A stretch of 64,000 nucleotides of DNA, taken from positions 57,852,019 through 57,916,018 of the forward strand of contig CM049306.1 in assembly GCA_026874595.1 (NCBI GenBank), given 5' to 3'. This stretch comes from Sipunculus nudus. Taxonomy: Eukaryota > Annelida > Sipuncula > Golfingiida > Sipunculidae. How positions within the stretch are numbered: the stretch's first letter is position 1; each line of letters starts with the position of its first letter. Position numbers and translations under genes: made by a program. Below the pieces are notes generated by a model. The model ran no database searches, was not told where the DNA came from, and was given only the letters and a program-made list of their open reading frames with translations. Positions 11,391 through 23,299 of the stretch are shown piece by piece.

Positions 11391-12619
11391 CATAAAGCGG
11401 GCACAGGGAGCGGAATTGTGGAATTCACATTTTATTTGGTTACACAAGAGCATATCGTAAATCGAATACATATTCCAACTTTGTTGAATCAGATTTATAC
11501 AGAACGGACAAACGTTTACATTTGGTATAAACGCAAGAGATCTTCAAACCCGACTTAAGTGTGTACAAAAAGTCCGTGTATAAAGACTGGGTAAAATACA
11601 TTTAACCCCCAAGGGCACCATCAATTCTGGTGCGTATAAACCAGAACCCGTTTGTTCTCGCCATCTGGTGGTTTCGTCTGTATGTTGGTCATGTGTCACT
11701 TCTGCACACGTGTGGAGATTAAATTATTGAAGTAACGGAACGATATGGGCTTCTCTGTATTGTTAAGAAATAGCATTAGACGTACTGAACACGCCGACAG
11801 CTGCCAAGAAACCGCCTTCCTGTGTGGCAATGTACCCCTTCGCCCCCACAGAAAAACGACCTAACATTAACAAGATCGGGCGGCAGTATCTGAGGCGAGG
11901 GTTGTAGCCGCGAAGAGCTTTAACTGGAAAGACTGATAATAGTAATTGTTTGCCCTATAATATCGTCAGTGGTTCATCATATTATATAAACCTGCGTTTT
12001 TAATAGACTTATAAATGTTTTCATTATCAGTAAAAGTGGAAGTTAAGCAGAGATCCAACACCCCATATGGCGCCTGCGTCACAAGTGTTAAGAGTAACCA
12101 AATAATCCTTGTCTATTGGGTGTGAATTTGTTTCCTCATACTTGTATCTCTCAGGACAATATTTAACTTTGCTTATCCATTGCAAATTTAAACATCCGCA
12201 AAGGCATGTCATAGCCTTTTTACCTTCCAGGTGGCGCTACTGTCTCATAGGATGGTTTTTGCATGAATGGCTGTCCCCATTCTTTAATGGTCACATTTTA
12301 AGAATACTCGTAACACCAACAAACCAATCAGCAATAGTTATTTGTATTGCCTATGACCTTCATTTTCATAGGTTGAATTGAAATATTGGAAAAAGAACTG
12401 TTTTCTCGGTTACTGGATTAAATAAATTTCTCAAACATTTTTAATGCATGTTTTGGGTTTCATTTTATTAAATAAAATTACACCTCCTTTCTTTACTGTT
12501 ACTTACTTTTCTGGTACATTACTGCCGCTTTACAAAACAAATATTATTAAACTTCAATGGGTGTAGACCATGGAACGGATTTCTCAAGGCATCCGGTTTT
12601 TGGTCTCTGGTTAATAATA

Positions 12620-12646
12620 AGTCTTTTTTTATATACAAAAAAGACT
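12620..12646. other. Perfect 10 bp hairpin
   Basis: AGTCTTTTTT and AAAAAAGACT are exact reverse complements separated by 7 bases. The function is unknown; it may be chance in AT-rich DNA. Confidence 0.7.
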
Positions 12647-13277
12647 ATGATAAGCACGCCTGTCCTCTCACAATAACTCCTTTTTCATGAGGATAAGAGA
12701 TCCACGAACGTAAACACGGCACCAGGGCTTATTGATAAAGAAGATAATCAAGGCGTCAATTAGCTGGTGTGGCGGGGCTGTCAGTGATACAAAACGGACC
12801 GCCCCAGTCTTCAAAAGGAAAAAATTACCACATACACCCGAACGTGTTGACTAAAGGGCGAGACGGTACCACAAAGTACAACGCCTCACCTCAGACAGCA
12901 GGCGAGCAACGCCCGTCCATACGCCCCCGATCCATACTTGAAGCTGCCACGTGGTATATAACGCGCCATCAGCAGTGATAGGCTCTTATCTTTGCGCTAC
13001 ATCAGAAATCCAGATCCCTTTTCTCAGTAGCGTTAACAATAATGTTGTTGCACTAAGTGATAAGAGCCGATTAGCCTTTATTCCGGCAGCCACGGCCAAT
13101 TAAAACGGCTTTGCCGCCAGTGTCCACAGTGAAGGGAATAACTCATGACTAACCGCAAACACCTTTTAACTTTAAACGCTGCTCAGGTGAATACAAATAC
13201 TGGTGTGAATAAAGCTTTGATGTATATGGCATCTATAATGATAAGACTTATACCATGAAAACTTGGGTGACTGGACT

Positions 13278-13412
13278 TCAGGAAAAACACCCATGAAATA
13301 ATACCAGGGCTAAGTTAAGGAAGATAAGCAGATGGAACATTTGCTGGAACAGACACCATCTCCGGTTCTGAATGACCCGGGCTGGACCCCCAAGCTGTTG
13401 AAGCGATTCTAC
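13278..13412 (-). CDS. Candidate second exon of the signal-peptide gene
   Basis: On the minus strand, an acceptor ending in CTTCGAGCTCACAG opens a frame of 44 codons to a TGA. The frame begins in phase 0, exactly the phase left by the first exon at 14138-14052. It starts VESLQQLGGPARVIQNRRWC and then turns hydrophobic (LLIFLNLALVLF). The opposite strand carries a codon-aligned open frame here as well (MEHLLEQTPSPVLNDPGW, stop at 13416), so one of the two is a shadow. The acceptor tract is only moderate. Confidence 0.25.
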   Translation of the reverse strand, partial: VESLQQLGGPARVIQNRRWCLFQQMFHLLIFLNLALVLFHGCFS

Positions 13413-13714
13413 CTGTGAGCTCGAAGGCAAATGGCTACTTAGATTTTCTCCGCAAGTTAAAGAAAAGTGATTTTCTCTATACATGATATTAATTCTTTAT
13501 AAAAATTTTGTCCCAATCTTAAAGGAATAAAAGAAATAAAAATGAAAAGATGGGGGTGCCGGTCCTTAAATCGTAGTTAAACACAACTGACTGGTCCTTG
13601 AATGTTAAATATGTAACTGATTGAAAGAGTATGGGAAACGAAAGAAAGAAAGAATTAAGGAAAAAAGAATGAATAAATTAAAATTAGAAAGGGAAAGGCT
13701 AAAAAATAGTGGGG

Positions 13715-13718
<4 letters not shown>

Positions 13719-13763
<45 letters not shown>
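13719..13763. repeat. (AG)n microsatellite
   Basis: About 22 AG units, followed by a purine-rich G/A stretch to 13795. Confidence 0.97.
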
Positions 13764-13767
<4 letters not shown>

Positions 13768-13872
13768 GGAGGGAGAGAGGGAGGCAGAGAGAGTATATGT
13801 GCATGAAAAAGGAAAACGAAAAGATACTGAAAAGATTAAGGAAAGAAAGAATGAATTGGAAAGGAATAGAGA

Positions 13873-13876
13873 AGGA

Positions 13877-13912
<36 letters not shown>
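13873..13912. repeat. (AAAG)n microsatellite
   Basis: Ten AAAG units; together with the AG run, the region 13620-13920 is almost pure purine on the plus strand. Confidence 0.97.
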
Positions 13913-14051
13913 GAACGTTCAATGATAGTATAGATATACCATCTTAATGTTATCAACATATGATATGTATGGCACATTTAACAAGCAGCTGTCATGCAGT
14001 CTCCTAAATTGTTGAAAAAATTAACTGAAATTAATCAGTTGATAAACTTAC

Positions 14052-14138
14052 CGTGTCGTCGATAATTAAGGACTTGCTTGATATGTGTCCAAGAAGGCAA
14101 GTAAAGATGGACAGGAAAAGAGCGAAGCGTATATCCAT
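14052..14138 (-). CDS. First coding exon of a secreted protein (signal peptide)
   Basis: The minus strand has ATG in a good context (A at -3, G at +4) at 14138. It is followed by 29 codons and a consensus ACG|GTAAGT donor (14051-14046), ending in phase 0. The peptide starts MDIRFALFLSIFTCLLGHIS. It has a charged N-end, a hydrophobic core of about 12 residues and small residues (S-S) before K22, a classical signal peptide with likely cleavage near residue 21. The mature start would read KSLIIDDT. A TTTTATAG sequence near 14330-14323 on the minus strand could act as a TATA element with a 5' UTR of about 150-180 bases. A possible next exon is at 13412-13278. Small secreted proteins and neuropeptide precursors have this layout, but the family is unknown. 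Confidence 0.5.
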
Positions 14139-14699
14139 GGTGATACAATGTCCGTATCCAGGTAAGGGAGGTGGAGAGCTGTCGCTAAGCTCCTTTCAGC
14201 GGCTGAAGTGATGTTCGCAGGTCCGCCACAGCCGAAACCGAGAGCACCGTTCAGTGAGCGGGAAGAGACAGAGAAAGGGGTAACGCAGCGCAGACACAGA
14301 GTTATGTCACTAGGTCCGCCGACTATAAAAGAACTCTTGTTCAGACAAAGGTTCTCATTGGGCAATCGTACCCATATGTGATGAAACTTTAGAGCGAGGG
14401 CTACTCATTTTTTGTACACTCTTGAGGAGATGAACTCGCCTACACTTGATGAGTGATAGTGGGCAGCAGCACCACAGGGTTATACAGTCAGCTAGCCACC
14501 CTGGATCAGGGCGTATATTTTTGTGAGATATTTAAGCGGTTCAAAGGATTTAGGGTTCGTTACAATGCAAGCATCACTGTACATTATATCTACTGCTATT
14601 TCTTAACGATGTACGGTTATTTCAGCAGATTCGATGACAGATATATAGAATCTGTACATAGTTGACAACGTGTCGCCCCCGCAACATAGTGTGACTCAC

Positions 14700-14761
14700 G
14701 TTAGCTGGCGATCTCCACGTCGTCTAGGAATGCAATTTTCCAGGAACACCCTACCCTCCAG
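14700..14761 (-). CDS. Candidate exon upstream of the signal-peptide exon
   Basis: On the minus strand, an acceptor ending in GTTTCTTCCAG and a GTGAGT donor bracket 62 bp. One frame is open through the donor (LEGRVFLENCIPRRRGDRQL); another ends in a stop (VGCSWKIAFLDDVEIAS). It lies 560 bp upstream of the ATG exon at 14138 and could be a 5' UTR exon or part of an unrelated transcript. Confidence 0.2.
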
Positions 14762-15189
14762 CTGGAAGAAACAATTTCTTACTGGTTATCAACACTGTGA
14801 TACGCCTGACTATTTTACCTTTATAAAACTGAAATAGTATGTACTACATGCAGTAGCGCGTTAACATTAATGCACTGAGTGTAGGTCGTAATTGCTGAAG
14901 TATGAGGTATCGTTTTCGGTAACATTAACCGTAGCACTATTTATATATAACATACAAAATCTATTGTCACTGCAGATACGTTGAAAGTAGGGATATTCCT
15001 CCCGGAATCTTTGACCTGTGATTAAGATCATCGGCTGATCGGTAATGTAATGTATGTTTTAAAAGCAAAGGAAACATGATCATGACACTGACAGGGCACT
15101 GAACAAGGAAAATTGAAATTTTTATTACAAACACAGTCGTGAACGATGTTACTAATACGATACACAATATTACAAAAAGAAATCCTTAC

Positions 15190-17930
15190 TATTGACACGG
15201 TATACTAAGCAGGTTCCTATGTAATTCTGATAACTGCATGACAAGGTAAACAGACAAGTTCAGGTGTAGTTCCGATTACTGACAAGGTATCCTGAATAGG
15301 TTCTGGTGTTATTCTGATTATCAACACAGTACTGAACAGGTAAAGGTGTTATACTGATTACTGATACAGTACATGTACTTAGCAAGTTCAAGTGTGATTT
15401 TGTTTACTTACACGGTACTAAACATGCAGGTACAGTTGTAATTCTGATTACTGATACAGTCCTTAACAGGTTCAAGTGTAATTCGGAATACTGACAGGGT
15501 ATATTGAACAGGCACAGTTATAATTCTGATTACTTACAAGGTATACTGAGCAGGTTCAGCTGTAATCCTGATTACTGACAAGGTATTCTGAGCAGGTTCA
15601 AATGTAACTCTGATTACTGACAAGGTATACACAGCAGTTTCTAGTGTAATTTCGATTATCAACATGGTACTGAACAGGTACAGTTATAATTCTGATTATT
15701 TTCAAGGTGTACTGAACAGGTTCTAGTGTAATTTCGATTATCAACATGGCACTGAACAGGTACAGTTATAATTCTGATTACTTTCAAGGTATACTGAGCA
15801 GGTTCAGTTGTAATTCTGATTAAGGACACGGTATACTGAACAAGTTCAAGTGTAATTCTGATTATTGACACGGTATACTGAACAGGTTCAAGTGTAATTC
15901 TGATTATTGACACGGTACTGAACAGGTTCAAGTGAATTTCTGATTATTGACACGGTATACTACTGAGGAACATGTATATATTCTAACTACGGACACGGTA
16001 TACTGAACAGGTCTAAGTGAAATTCTGATTACTGAAAAGGTTTACTGAGCAGGAAGAGTTATAACTCTGATTACTGATAAGGTTTTCTGAACAAGTCTTA
16101 GTGTAATTCATATTATCAACACGGTACTGACAAGGTACAGTTATAATTCTGATTACTTACAATTAAGGTATACTGAGCAGGTTCAAGTGTAATTCTGATT
16201 ATTGACACGGCATACTGAACAGGCTCAAGTGTAATTCTGATTATCGGCACGGTACTGAACAGGTCTAAGTGTAATTCTGATTACTGAAAAGGTATACTGA
16301 ACAGGTACAGTTATAATTCTGATTCCTTTCAAGGTGTACTGAACAGGTTCTAGTGTAATTTTGATTATCAACATGGCACTGAACAGGCACAGTTATAATT
16401 CTGATTACTTACAAGGTATACTGAGCAGGTTCAGCTGTAATTCTGATTATGGACACGGTATACTGAACAGGTTCAAGTGTAATTCTGATTATCGGCACGG
16501 TACTGAACAGGTTCAAGTGTAATTTTGATTATTTACACGGTTTACTGAACGGGTTTAAGTGTATTTCTGATTATTGACACGGTATACTACTGAGGACCAT
16601 GTATATATTCTAACTACGGACACGGTATACTGAACAGGTCTAAGTGTAATTCTGATTACTGAAAAAGTATACTGAGCAGGTAGAGTTATAATTCTGATTA
16701 CTGATAAGGTTTTCTGAACAAGTCTTAGTGTAATTTATATTATCAACACGGTACTGACCAGGTACAGTTATAATTCTGATTACTTACAAGGTATACTAAG
16801 CAGGTTCAAGTGTAATTCTGATTATTGACACGGTATACTGAACAAGTTCAAGTGTATTTCTGATTATTGACACGGTATACTACTGAGGAACATGTATATA
16901 TTCTAACTACGGACACGAGATACTGAACAGGTCTAAGTGTAATTCTGATTACTGAAAAGGTATAATGAGCAGGTACAAATGTTACTTAGATCATTAAAAC
17001 ATTACTGGGCAGGTCTAAGTGAAATACTGATAATTGACAAGTTATTCTTAGCAGGTTCAAGCGTAATTCTGATTGCTGACACGGTAATAAACAGGTACAG
17101 TTGTAATTCTGAATACTGATACAGCACTTAACAGGATTAAGTGTTATTCGGAATACTGACAAGGTATACTGAACAGGTAAAAGTGTAATTCTGATTATCG
17201 ACACGGTACTGAACAAAAATAGTTGTAATTCTGATTACTGACAAGGTATACTGAGTAGATTCAGTTGTAATGCTGCTTACTGACACGGTACTGAGCAGGT
17301 GTATTCTAAGTGTTATTTTGTTTATCGGCACGATACTGAACAGGTTCAAGTGTAATTCTGATTAGATATGGTTTTCGGAGCAGGTTCAGGTGTAATTCTG
17401 ATTACTGACACGGTACTGAGCAGGTTCAGGTGAAATTCTGATTACTGACACGGTACTGAGCAGGTTCAGGTGAAATTCTGATTATTGACAAGGTATACTG
17501 AGCAGGTTAAGGTGTATAATTATGATTGCTGACACGGTACTGAACAGGTCAAAGTGTAATTCTAATAACTGATAAGGTATTCTGAGCAGGTTCAGATGTA
17601 ACTCGGATAACCGACAAGGTATACTGAGCAGGTACAAATATTATTCAGATCATTAACACATTACTTGGCAGGTCTAAGTGTAATTATGATTATTGACAAG
17701 GTATTCTGAGCAGGTTCAGTTGTAATTCTGATTACTGACACGGTATTGAGCAGGTATATAAACAAAAAAAATCACACATTCTCAGCAGGTCCATCTGTAA
17801 TTCTATATATAAGTACTGACATGGCACTGAGCAGGTTCAAATGTAATTCTTATTACGGACGTAGTCCCACTTTGTAGTTCTGAATACTGACACGGTCTAA
17901 TTACTCGCAAGGTACTTAGCAGGTCTAATA
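15190..17930. repeat. 2.7 kb minisatellite, 42 bp unit, with higher-order repeats
   Basis: About 60-65 units of roughly 39-42 bp follow the pattern GGTTCAAGTGTAATTCTGAT, then TATTGACACGGTATACTGAACA. Units vary by substitution and by presence or absence of ATA. A distinctive variant with TACTGAGGAACATGTATATA recurs at about 15961, 16588 and 16881, so blocks of about 627 and 293 bp were duplicated as units. On the minus strand the 42 bp unit gives a 14-residue periodic frame (VSIIRITLEPVQYT) that stays open for up to about 90 codons before frame shifts. I regard that as a by-product of the period rather than a gene. Confidence 0.95.
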
Positions 17931-17992
17931 TAAATACCGAGTTTATGTCTTAGTCTGCGTACATTTTAATGAACGAATGGTAATTCCTTTAC

Positions 17993-18360
17993 AGAACAGT
18001 TCTTATAAAACCTCTGTGACGGATATATGGTATCTTTTATATCTACAAGCTGTTAGTAAACACAGCGATGCTTACACACGGAATATAACATGTAACCCAA
18101 GGTGTTAGGTTACGTATGTGCGGAAGTTGGAAAGGTCATTAATAGCAAAATGACCTTCGAAAAACTCTGGTTCTACTGACTTGCCGCTAGATGTCATTGT
18201 TGAAGATTTGGATTATTTTGTCAGGATCCACACATGTTGTAAATACGTGGATATAAACAAAACAAATAGCCTGTGTGCGGTGGGATTACCGTTTTCTGGC
18301 CTATATTTATAAAAGTTTCACGGGATTTTTTTTTCAGTTTACAGACGTAAAATATCGGAA
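17993..18360. repeat. Diverged duplicated block, copy 1
   Basis: The stretch from ACAGTTCTTATAAAACCTCT through CTGTTAGTAAACACA, and further the ACGTAAAATATCGGA motif near 18345, reappear in order at 18897-19080. The copies are well diverged with indels, indicating an old duplication with a period of about 0.8-0.9 kb. No gene is seen in it. Confidence 0.6.
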
Positions 18361-18896
18361 AACCCCCTTCAATTATGTCTTTGCATCCTATTTCCTTTTT
18401 ATTAAGTTTCGTATGGACACGCGATAAGCACCTTGTTAGTCATAGATTTCACTCACTGTAGGCCTATCGTGAAGATGTTACAATGAGATTTAGTCATTTA
18501 TTCAGCCGGGTCATTCGCACGCGCTCTTCTCATTAATGTGTCCGCATGAAACATTTGCCGGCTCATGAAGTGCTAGTTTACCATATGAAGTTCCAGCTAA
18601 GCAGCTCAGCGGTAATAAAAAAATAAGCAATAACCAGAAAAAGATCTTCCTCCAAATCGGGACATTTGCTTTTGGTGCCTATTACATTCAACTAGATTGA
18701 AGTGTTACTGGGAAAATGATAATATTAACAAACCCTACGCGATGGAAATATTAGATTCTGGTCCGGTAGGGGGATACCTAATTTCTTTTGGGTTAGCTTT
18801 AAAAGCCACAGTTCAATTCTGCAGCGTCCCGTCCCTTAAAGCCAACTATTCACCTGCTGTTTCTTTCGTATTTATATAATTTCAGGCTAATTCTGG

Positions 18897-19080
18897 CTAA
18901 GAATAGTTCTTATAATGCCTCTGTGACGGATGTTATAGCTTGTTTATCTACTAGCTGTTAGTAAACTCAACAATGTTTACAAATGAAAAAAAAACATGGA
19001 ACCTACAAGGTTTTTTTTTGCATACTTTTATGGAGGTTCAAGGGGTTATCTTTGGTATATAAACGTAAAATATCGGAATC
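18897..19080. repeat. Diverged duplicated block, copy 2
   Basis: This is the partner of the block at 17993. It shares the CTCTGTGACGGAT and CTAGCTGTTAGTAAAC words and the ACGTAAAATATCGGAAT motif. It is shorter, with A- and T-runs replacing part of the sequence. Confidence 0.6.
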
Positions 19081-20471
19081 GGCCCCTTTGAAGATTAGAA
19101 ACCCTCAATGAACGACCAAATCTACATGATAAATACGTCATAAACTTATTTTTTTATATTTTTACTATATTTTTAACGAAGGAAGATTAACGAGAACACA
19201 AAACAACGAGACTCTGTTCGACAACCTGTTGGCGAAACATGATTTTACATACAGGTTGAAGTATTTGGACTTGCAAGGTCTGATCTATATCGCAATATGT
19301 GGATAACACCAATATGTAAAGAGTGTAAGATGAGCGCATAACCAATCCCACGCTCAGCTCCAGGTGATGATAACAATCTCAAGTCAAGCCGGTTTACCGA
19401 TGAGGTTGCTTGTTAAAGGTTCATAATGATCACGTGACATTAGTTTCCTCATGTTTTTCCTCACTCCTGTTATTAATTGTTATGTTTGTGTTGCCAGGGC
19501 AACAGGTACTGAGAAACTTGAGTGTCAATATAAAAGTACAATACAATGACGGTTAGGGAATAACTGTGTAAGTCAAACAAAGAAAGTCCGGCTTGGTGCG
19601 TCACGAAGCTTAAAGAGACAATTGCTATATTGCAGAAAGAAGAAGAGGTTCTGTCTGAACCGAACTAGGCACCGCCGTACAACCAAGGAACGCCAAGAAT
19701 TCTGAACATATTGTCTGCCGGAAGAATATTGTCAGGCTCTCATAATTCGTGCTCCTTAAATCACATAACTTGGACGCAGAGACCTTAATTACTATTCAAG
19801 CTTACATACAGCCTCATATAACATTGGCCAATTGCATTATGTTATATAGCTGAGGATTAATTGGTCATGGGTCAACTTTTAGTTGTTTTGTTTTTATTAT
19901 ACGTACAGAAGTTGAGGATTTTATACCTTATTCTGTTGGATAGCAGTTATAAAATGTACTTAGAAAAACTTATTTTTAAAATTATGATTAATATATAATA
20001 ATTAAAATAGTAATTGTATGTACTACTAGGAGTATTTCATCATTAAACAGATTTCTAAGTGTAAATTTGTAAGTTAAGTTGGAAATGCATGTATAATAAA
20101 AGAGGATATGGGTGCCCGTGCATTGAAGCCTGGTTTGATTTGACCTTGATATTAAATGAAAAACCATCTGTGATCAGATATTATATGATCACAATATTAC
20201 TCCATCATTTGTCTCTCCTACCCTGAGGTAGTCAGGAAGAAGTACATGTACTCTGTTACTCGTTTTACGGTCGTAGCGATAAGTACTGACATTAAATGTA
20301 AAAACCATCTTAATCAGAATCTGGATTATTGCAATCCCGATATACGAGTACGATAAGTTTGTTCAGTTCTTTAAAACCTTTAAACAGTCGGAAATATAGA
20401 GTCATTATCGGCAGAAGTAATGGCGAGGTCAGTGTTTGGGGTGTGTGGGTTAAGCCCCCTCTCCTCTCCAG
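19081..20471. other. No supported gene
   Basis: AT-rich DNA with a short TTGCC-AGG-GGCAA palindrome near 19490. One acceptor-like site there opens 16 codons only. Nothing further supported. Confidence 0.35.
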
Positions 20472-20520
20472 CGAGAACGCTACATTCCATACTGATAGCC
20501 TGAGGAACGGTTTCACCTAA
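20472..20520 (+). CDS. Candidate short terminal exon with polyA signal
   Basis: An excellent polypyrimidine acceptor (CCCCCTCTCCTCTCCAG) precedes 16 codons. The open frame reads ENATFHTDSLRNGFT and ends at TAA 20518-20520. An AATAAA lies at 20605-20610, which would give a 3' UTR of about 100 bases. The exon is very short, so the call rests on the acceptor and polyA signal rather than on coding content. Confidence 0.25.
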
Positions 20521-20619
20521 TTTCACGGAAATATAGCTATAATTCACACAATATGTGCGAAAGTGCTGAAAAAGTGGAATTCCTTCCTAGCCTATAGTTA
20601 TTATAATAAACTGACTGTT

Positions 20620-21525
20620 TGGTAAAAAACAATAGTGCTTGTAATAAAACACGGCAAATATGTGTCAAATCTCGTTAAATCTGATAAACAAAAATACCAG
20701 TAAAAATGCACTCTTGGGATAATTATGTCATTTATAAAAGTATTTATGTTGTGCGTTACTAATCGGATCTTTATGTTAAGGTTGTACCATTCACACACAG
20801 GTACAACAATTCAAAATAAGGACTTGGTATGAGCAAAGAAATAGTAGGCCATACTAGATTTATGCAAATTAAAAACTGTTTCCCCACATGGTATTTTGAT
20901 AGAAATTAATCAGTGCATCGTATGGTATTTATTAAATAATTCGATAATTTGTGAATTATAAATTATAAATTCTGTTACACTTTGGGATTTGACCACTTTC
21001 AACCATAAAAATGACTGGACCAGAATTTGACCTCCACTGCTATTGGGATATGTCCGCAACTGAGAAATGTCTGTAAGCAGAGTTTTCCCTATACTCGTAC
21101 ATGTATGTATATTGTTTATAATATGCAAGGAAGCGTGGCCTTAATGTAGCCTAAAATAAGCAGCTTGTACTCATTTTATAGTATCTTGATATATCAACTG
21201 CTAAACGATGGAAACTATAGAAATATGCTTTCTCAGGAATGCAGGCCTCCGCAATGTAGGCGGTCCTTAATATGGGATTATCCGCATTACGTGTTTTCAT
21301 TCACTTATTGACCCCACATGCCCAGGTTCTTTGGTGCATAAGGTCAACCAACTAGTGTTTGCATTCACTATTTCGGCCCATATCTCCATGTTAAATCGTG
21401 TATATGTGACTCCACATTTGTGATTTTTCCTGGAAGTCCTTCCTGGATCGGGATTTGAACCGCACCCACTACGAAATATAATCGATTCTTCATTGGTCCA
21501 TTCCCGCGAGGGAATTGCGTGAGAT
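20620..21525. other. No supported gene
   Basis: AT-rich DNA without splice-supported frames. A box-B-like GGTTCAAATCC on the minus strand at about 21446-21456 hints at an old tRNA-derived remnant, but no matching box A is clear. Confidence 0.3.
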
Positions 21526-21572
21526 ACACACACACACACACAGACACCACACACACACACACACACACACAC
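21526..21572. repeat. (CA)n microsatellite
   Basis: Two CA runs separated by GACAC; 40-odd bases in all. Confidence 0.97.
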
Positions 21573-22174
21573 GAATGGGAATGAACGCATACCCTCCGCC
21601 AACAAATGCATTTGGATAACATGTCTGTTAATCTTAATGGACTGATGACGCTCTGTGAAGCAGTCTTCATATGTGTTCGATTAACATGTGTCTGTTCAGA
21701 ATTCTAGCTCCTGGGGCGATAAAGCCAGCATTTAAAAAAAACATGGAGCACAGCATGGCATCTTGCTTGTGTTGTTAATTTACTGATGTATGTGGAGCAG
21801 GCCCGGAGGTGATTTGCGAGCCGTGTCCGTCCGTGTGTGTGGTGGCATGCCCGGCTGTTTAGTCCTGTCAGATAAACTCAGTTTACAGTATACGTGAATT
21901 TATCAGTATTCACATTACATCCGTATTCACTGAATACACAACTGAATAGTTTTACTACTACTTAATCCACGTTATGTTTTCACTTAAGTGGCAGACTACA
22001 CCCTTCTGATCCGAGTCTCGGTCCGCACTGTGGGTAATCTATACACCTGGGGGTAATTTTCAGACCGACGTGTCTGATAAGGTACTGTGGTTGCCTTTTT
22101 ATTCGCGAGTTTCTCATAATCGCGATATTCCTAAAAGTAAATTATCACAAAAATAAATCCTTCGTAATTTAAGC

Positions 22175-22394
22175 TGGTGACACATACCAGCGGTTATCGC
22201 ATCCGATTAACTCATCCGGTCATCGCACCCGTCTAAACAATATTGGGCTTAACAATTTCATGCAGTTAAAAATGAATCATGCCACCGGCAAAGATTATCA
22301 GCTGCGTTCATCGGATCTATTGATCGCAGATTTTGAACACTGCTCGATTTTGCGATGAACGCTTCCCGTAAACGCAGGGGGGGGGGGGGGGGGA
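22175..22394. repeat. Palindrome-rich element with recurring CATCGCA/GATCCGAT words, ending in G18
   Basis: The block starts near GGTGACACATACCAGCGG. It contains TATCGCATCCGATTA and GTCATCGCACCCG on the left, and their reverse-complement words GTTCATCGGATC, TGATCGCAG and TGCGATGAACG on the right. It ends in about 18 G residues. The layout resembles the other word-restricted elements listed here (33.7, 34.6 and 41.1 kb). No target-site duplication identified. Confidence 0.45.
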
Positions 22395-22693
22395 TTCCAT
22401 TTTATGATGTAAAATGTGAGAAGCCCTCGTTTCCATTCCCAAATTATGAGTTTGAAAGTTTATTGGAAGGGGATTACTATAAGGAAGCATCCCCCTGTAT
22501 ATAGTAGCAAGCAACTTACTTTATCAACGAAAAATTGCAACAAAGCCTTTGATGCAATAAAGAGTGACATTTAAAGTGGATACAAAATTCAGCGTGAAGC
22601 AACGGCGCCAGGACAATTATAGGGGAGACGGGGGTCCTATCCCAAATAAATTTAATTAAAAACGTAATTATTTGTTTTTTTTTTTTTTTTTAC

Positions 22694-22869
22694 TGAAGTA
22701 TCATATAAGTTTACAGGCATAAATCTTGATCTGAAAGGACGAAACGACGTATCAACACCTGTTTGACGATAAACGCTGGTATGTATCACCGGCTTTGGAG
22801 ATCCCATCGGTGAAGGCATGTCGAAAGAACAGGCTGCTGTTATAAATGATGTCAAATCTGCCAAATTAT
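22694..22869 (-). CDS. Candidate internal coding exon, unidentified protein
   Basis: On the minus strand the acceptor TTACATTTCATTACTTTCAG is excellent. After two leading bases, 58 codons are open to a GTAAAA donor, ending in phase 0. The peptide runs NLADLTSFITAACSFDMPSP at the start and ends RFMPVNLYDTS. It has a natural composition with several prolines, and the other two frames close. The donor is weak (TCA|GTAAAA, followed by a poly-A run) so the 3' edge is uncertain. No domain recognised. Confidence 0.35.
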
Positions 22870-23299
22870 CTGAAAGTAATGAAATGTAATTTCAACTCAT
22901 TCGATTTTCATTTGATTTGGCGTGCAGTCGTAATACTTTTGTGCACATGTTATCTAATATAATTAGTTCAAATAATAATGGTCATGCTCTGCATGTGTGG
23001 AGAATGATCTTTGATCAAGGCGTCGAAATGGAACCCTCCCGAAACAATGAAATTTAAAAATCACGAAATTTTCACCTAGTTAATATGAAGCCAACCACAG
23101 TACTTGAGACCAGTGAAATGTGAAAGGTTAACACCCTTTTTGATGATTTAAAAAAAATGCTTTACAGAAATCAGTAACACACATGCGCAGCTCCTGTTAA
23201 TGATAACAGAGAGACATACTAAAAGTATATACAGAAGGAATGCTAGACTGAAGTATTGTTTCTTCGGCGGAAGGTTAACACAGGTGGAACAAAAGGACC

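Noticed and set aside
11763..11867. 34-codon minus frame starting MLGRFSVGAKGYIATQEGGF
   Set aside because: Protein-like but short, with poor start context and only a weak GTACGT site; insufficient to annotate.
12950..12990. CACGTGGTATATAACGCG as a promoter
   Set aside because: An E-box and TATA-like sequence are present, but the first downstream ATG frames are very short and no exon can be linked, so no promoter is called.
13699..13977. Frames encoding poly-S/L/F or poly-R/E/K
   Set aside because: Translations of the (AG)n and (AAAG)n microsatellites.
15659..15931. Minus-strand frame of 90 codons with 14-residue repeats
   Set aside because: Explained by the 42 bp minisatellite period; the frame breaks wherever units differ by one or two bases.
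21431..21470. tRNA gene on the minus strand
   Set aside because: Only a box-B-like GGTTCAAATCC is present; no box A at the right distance and no cloverleaf pairing.
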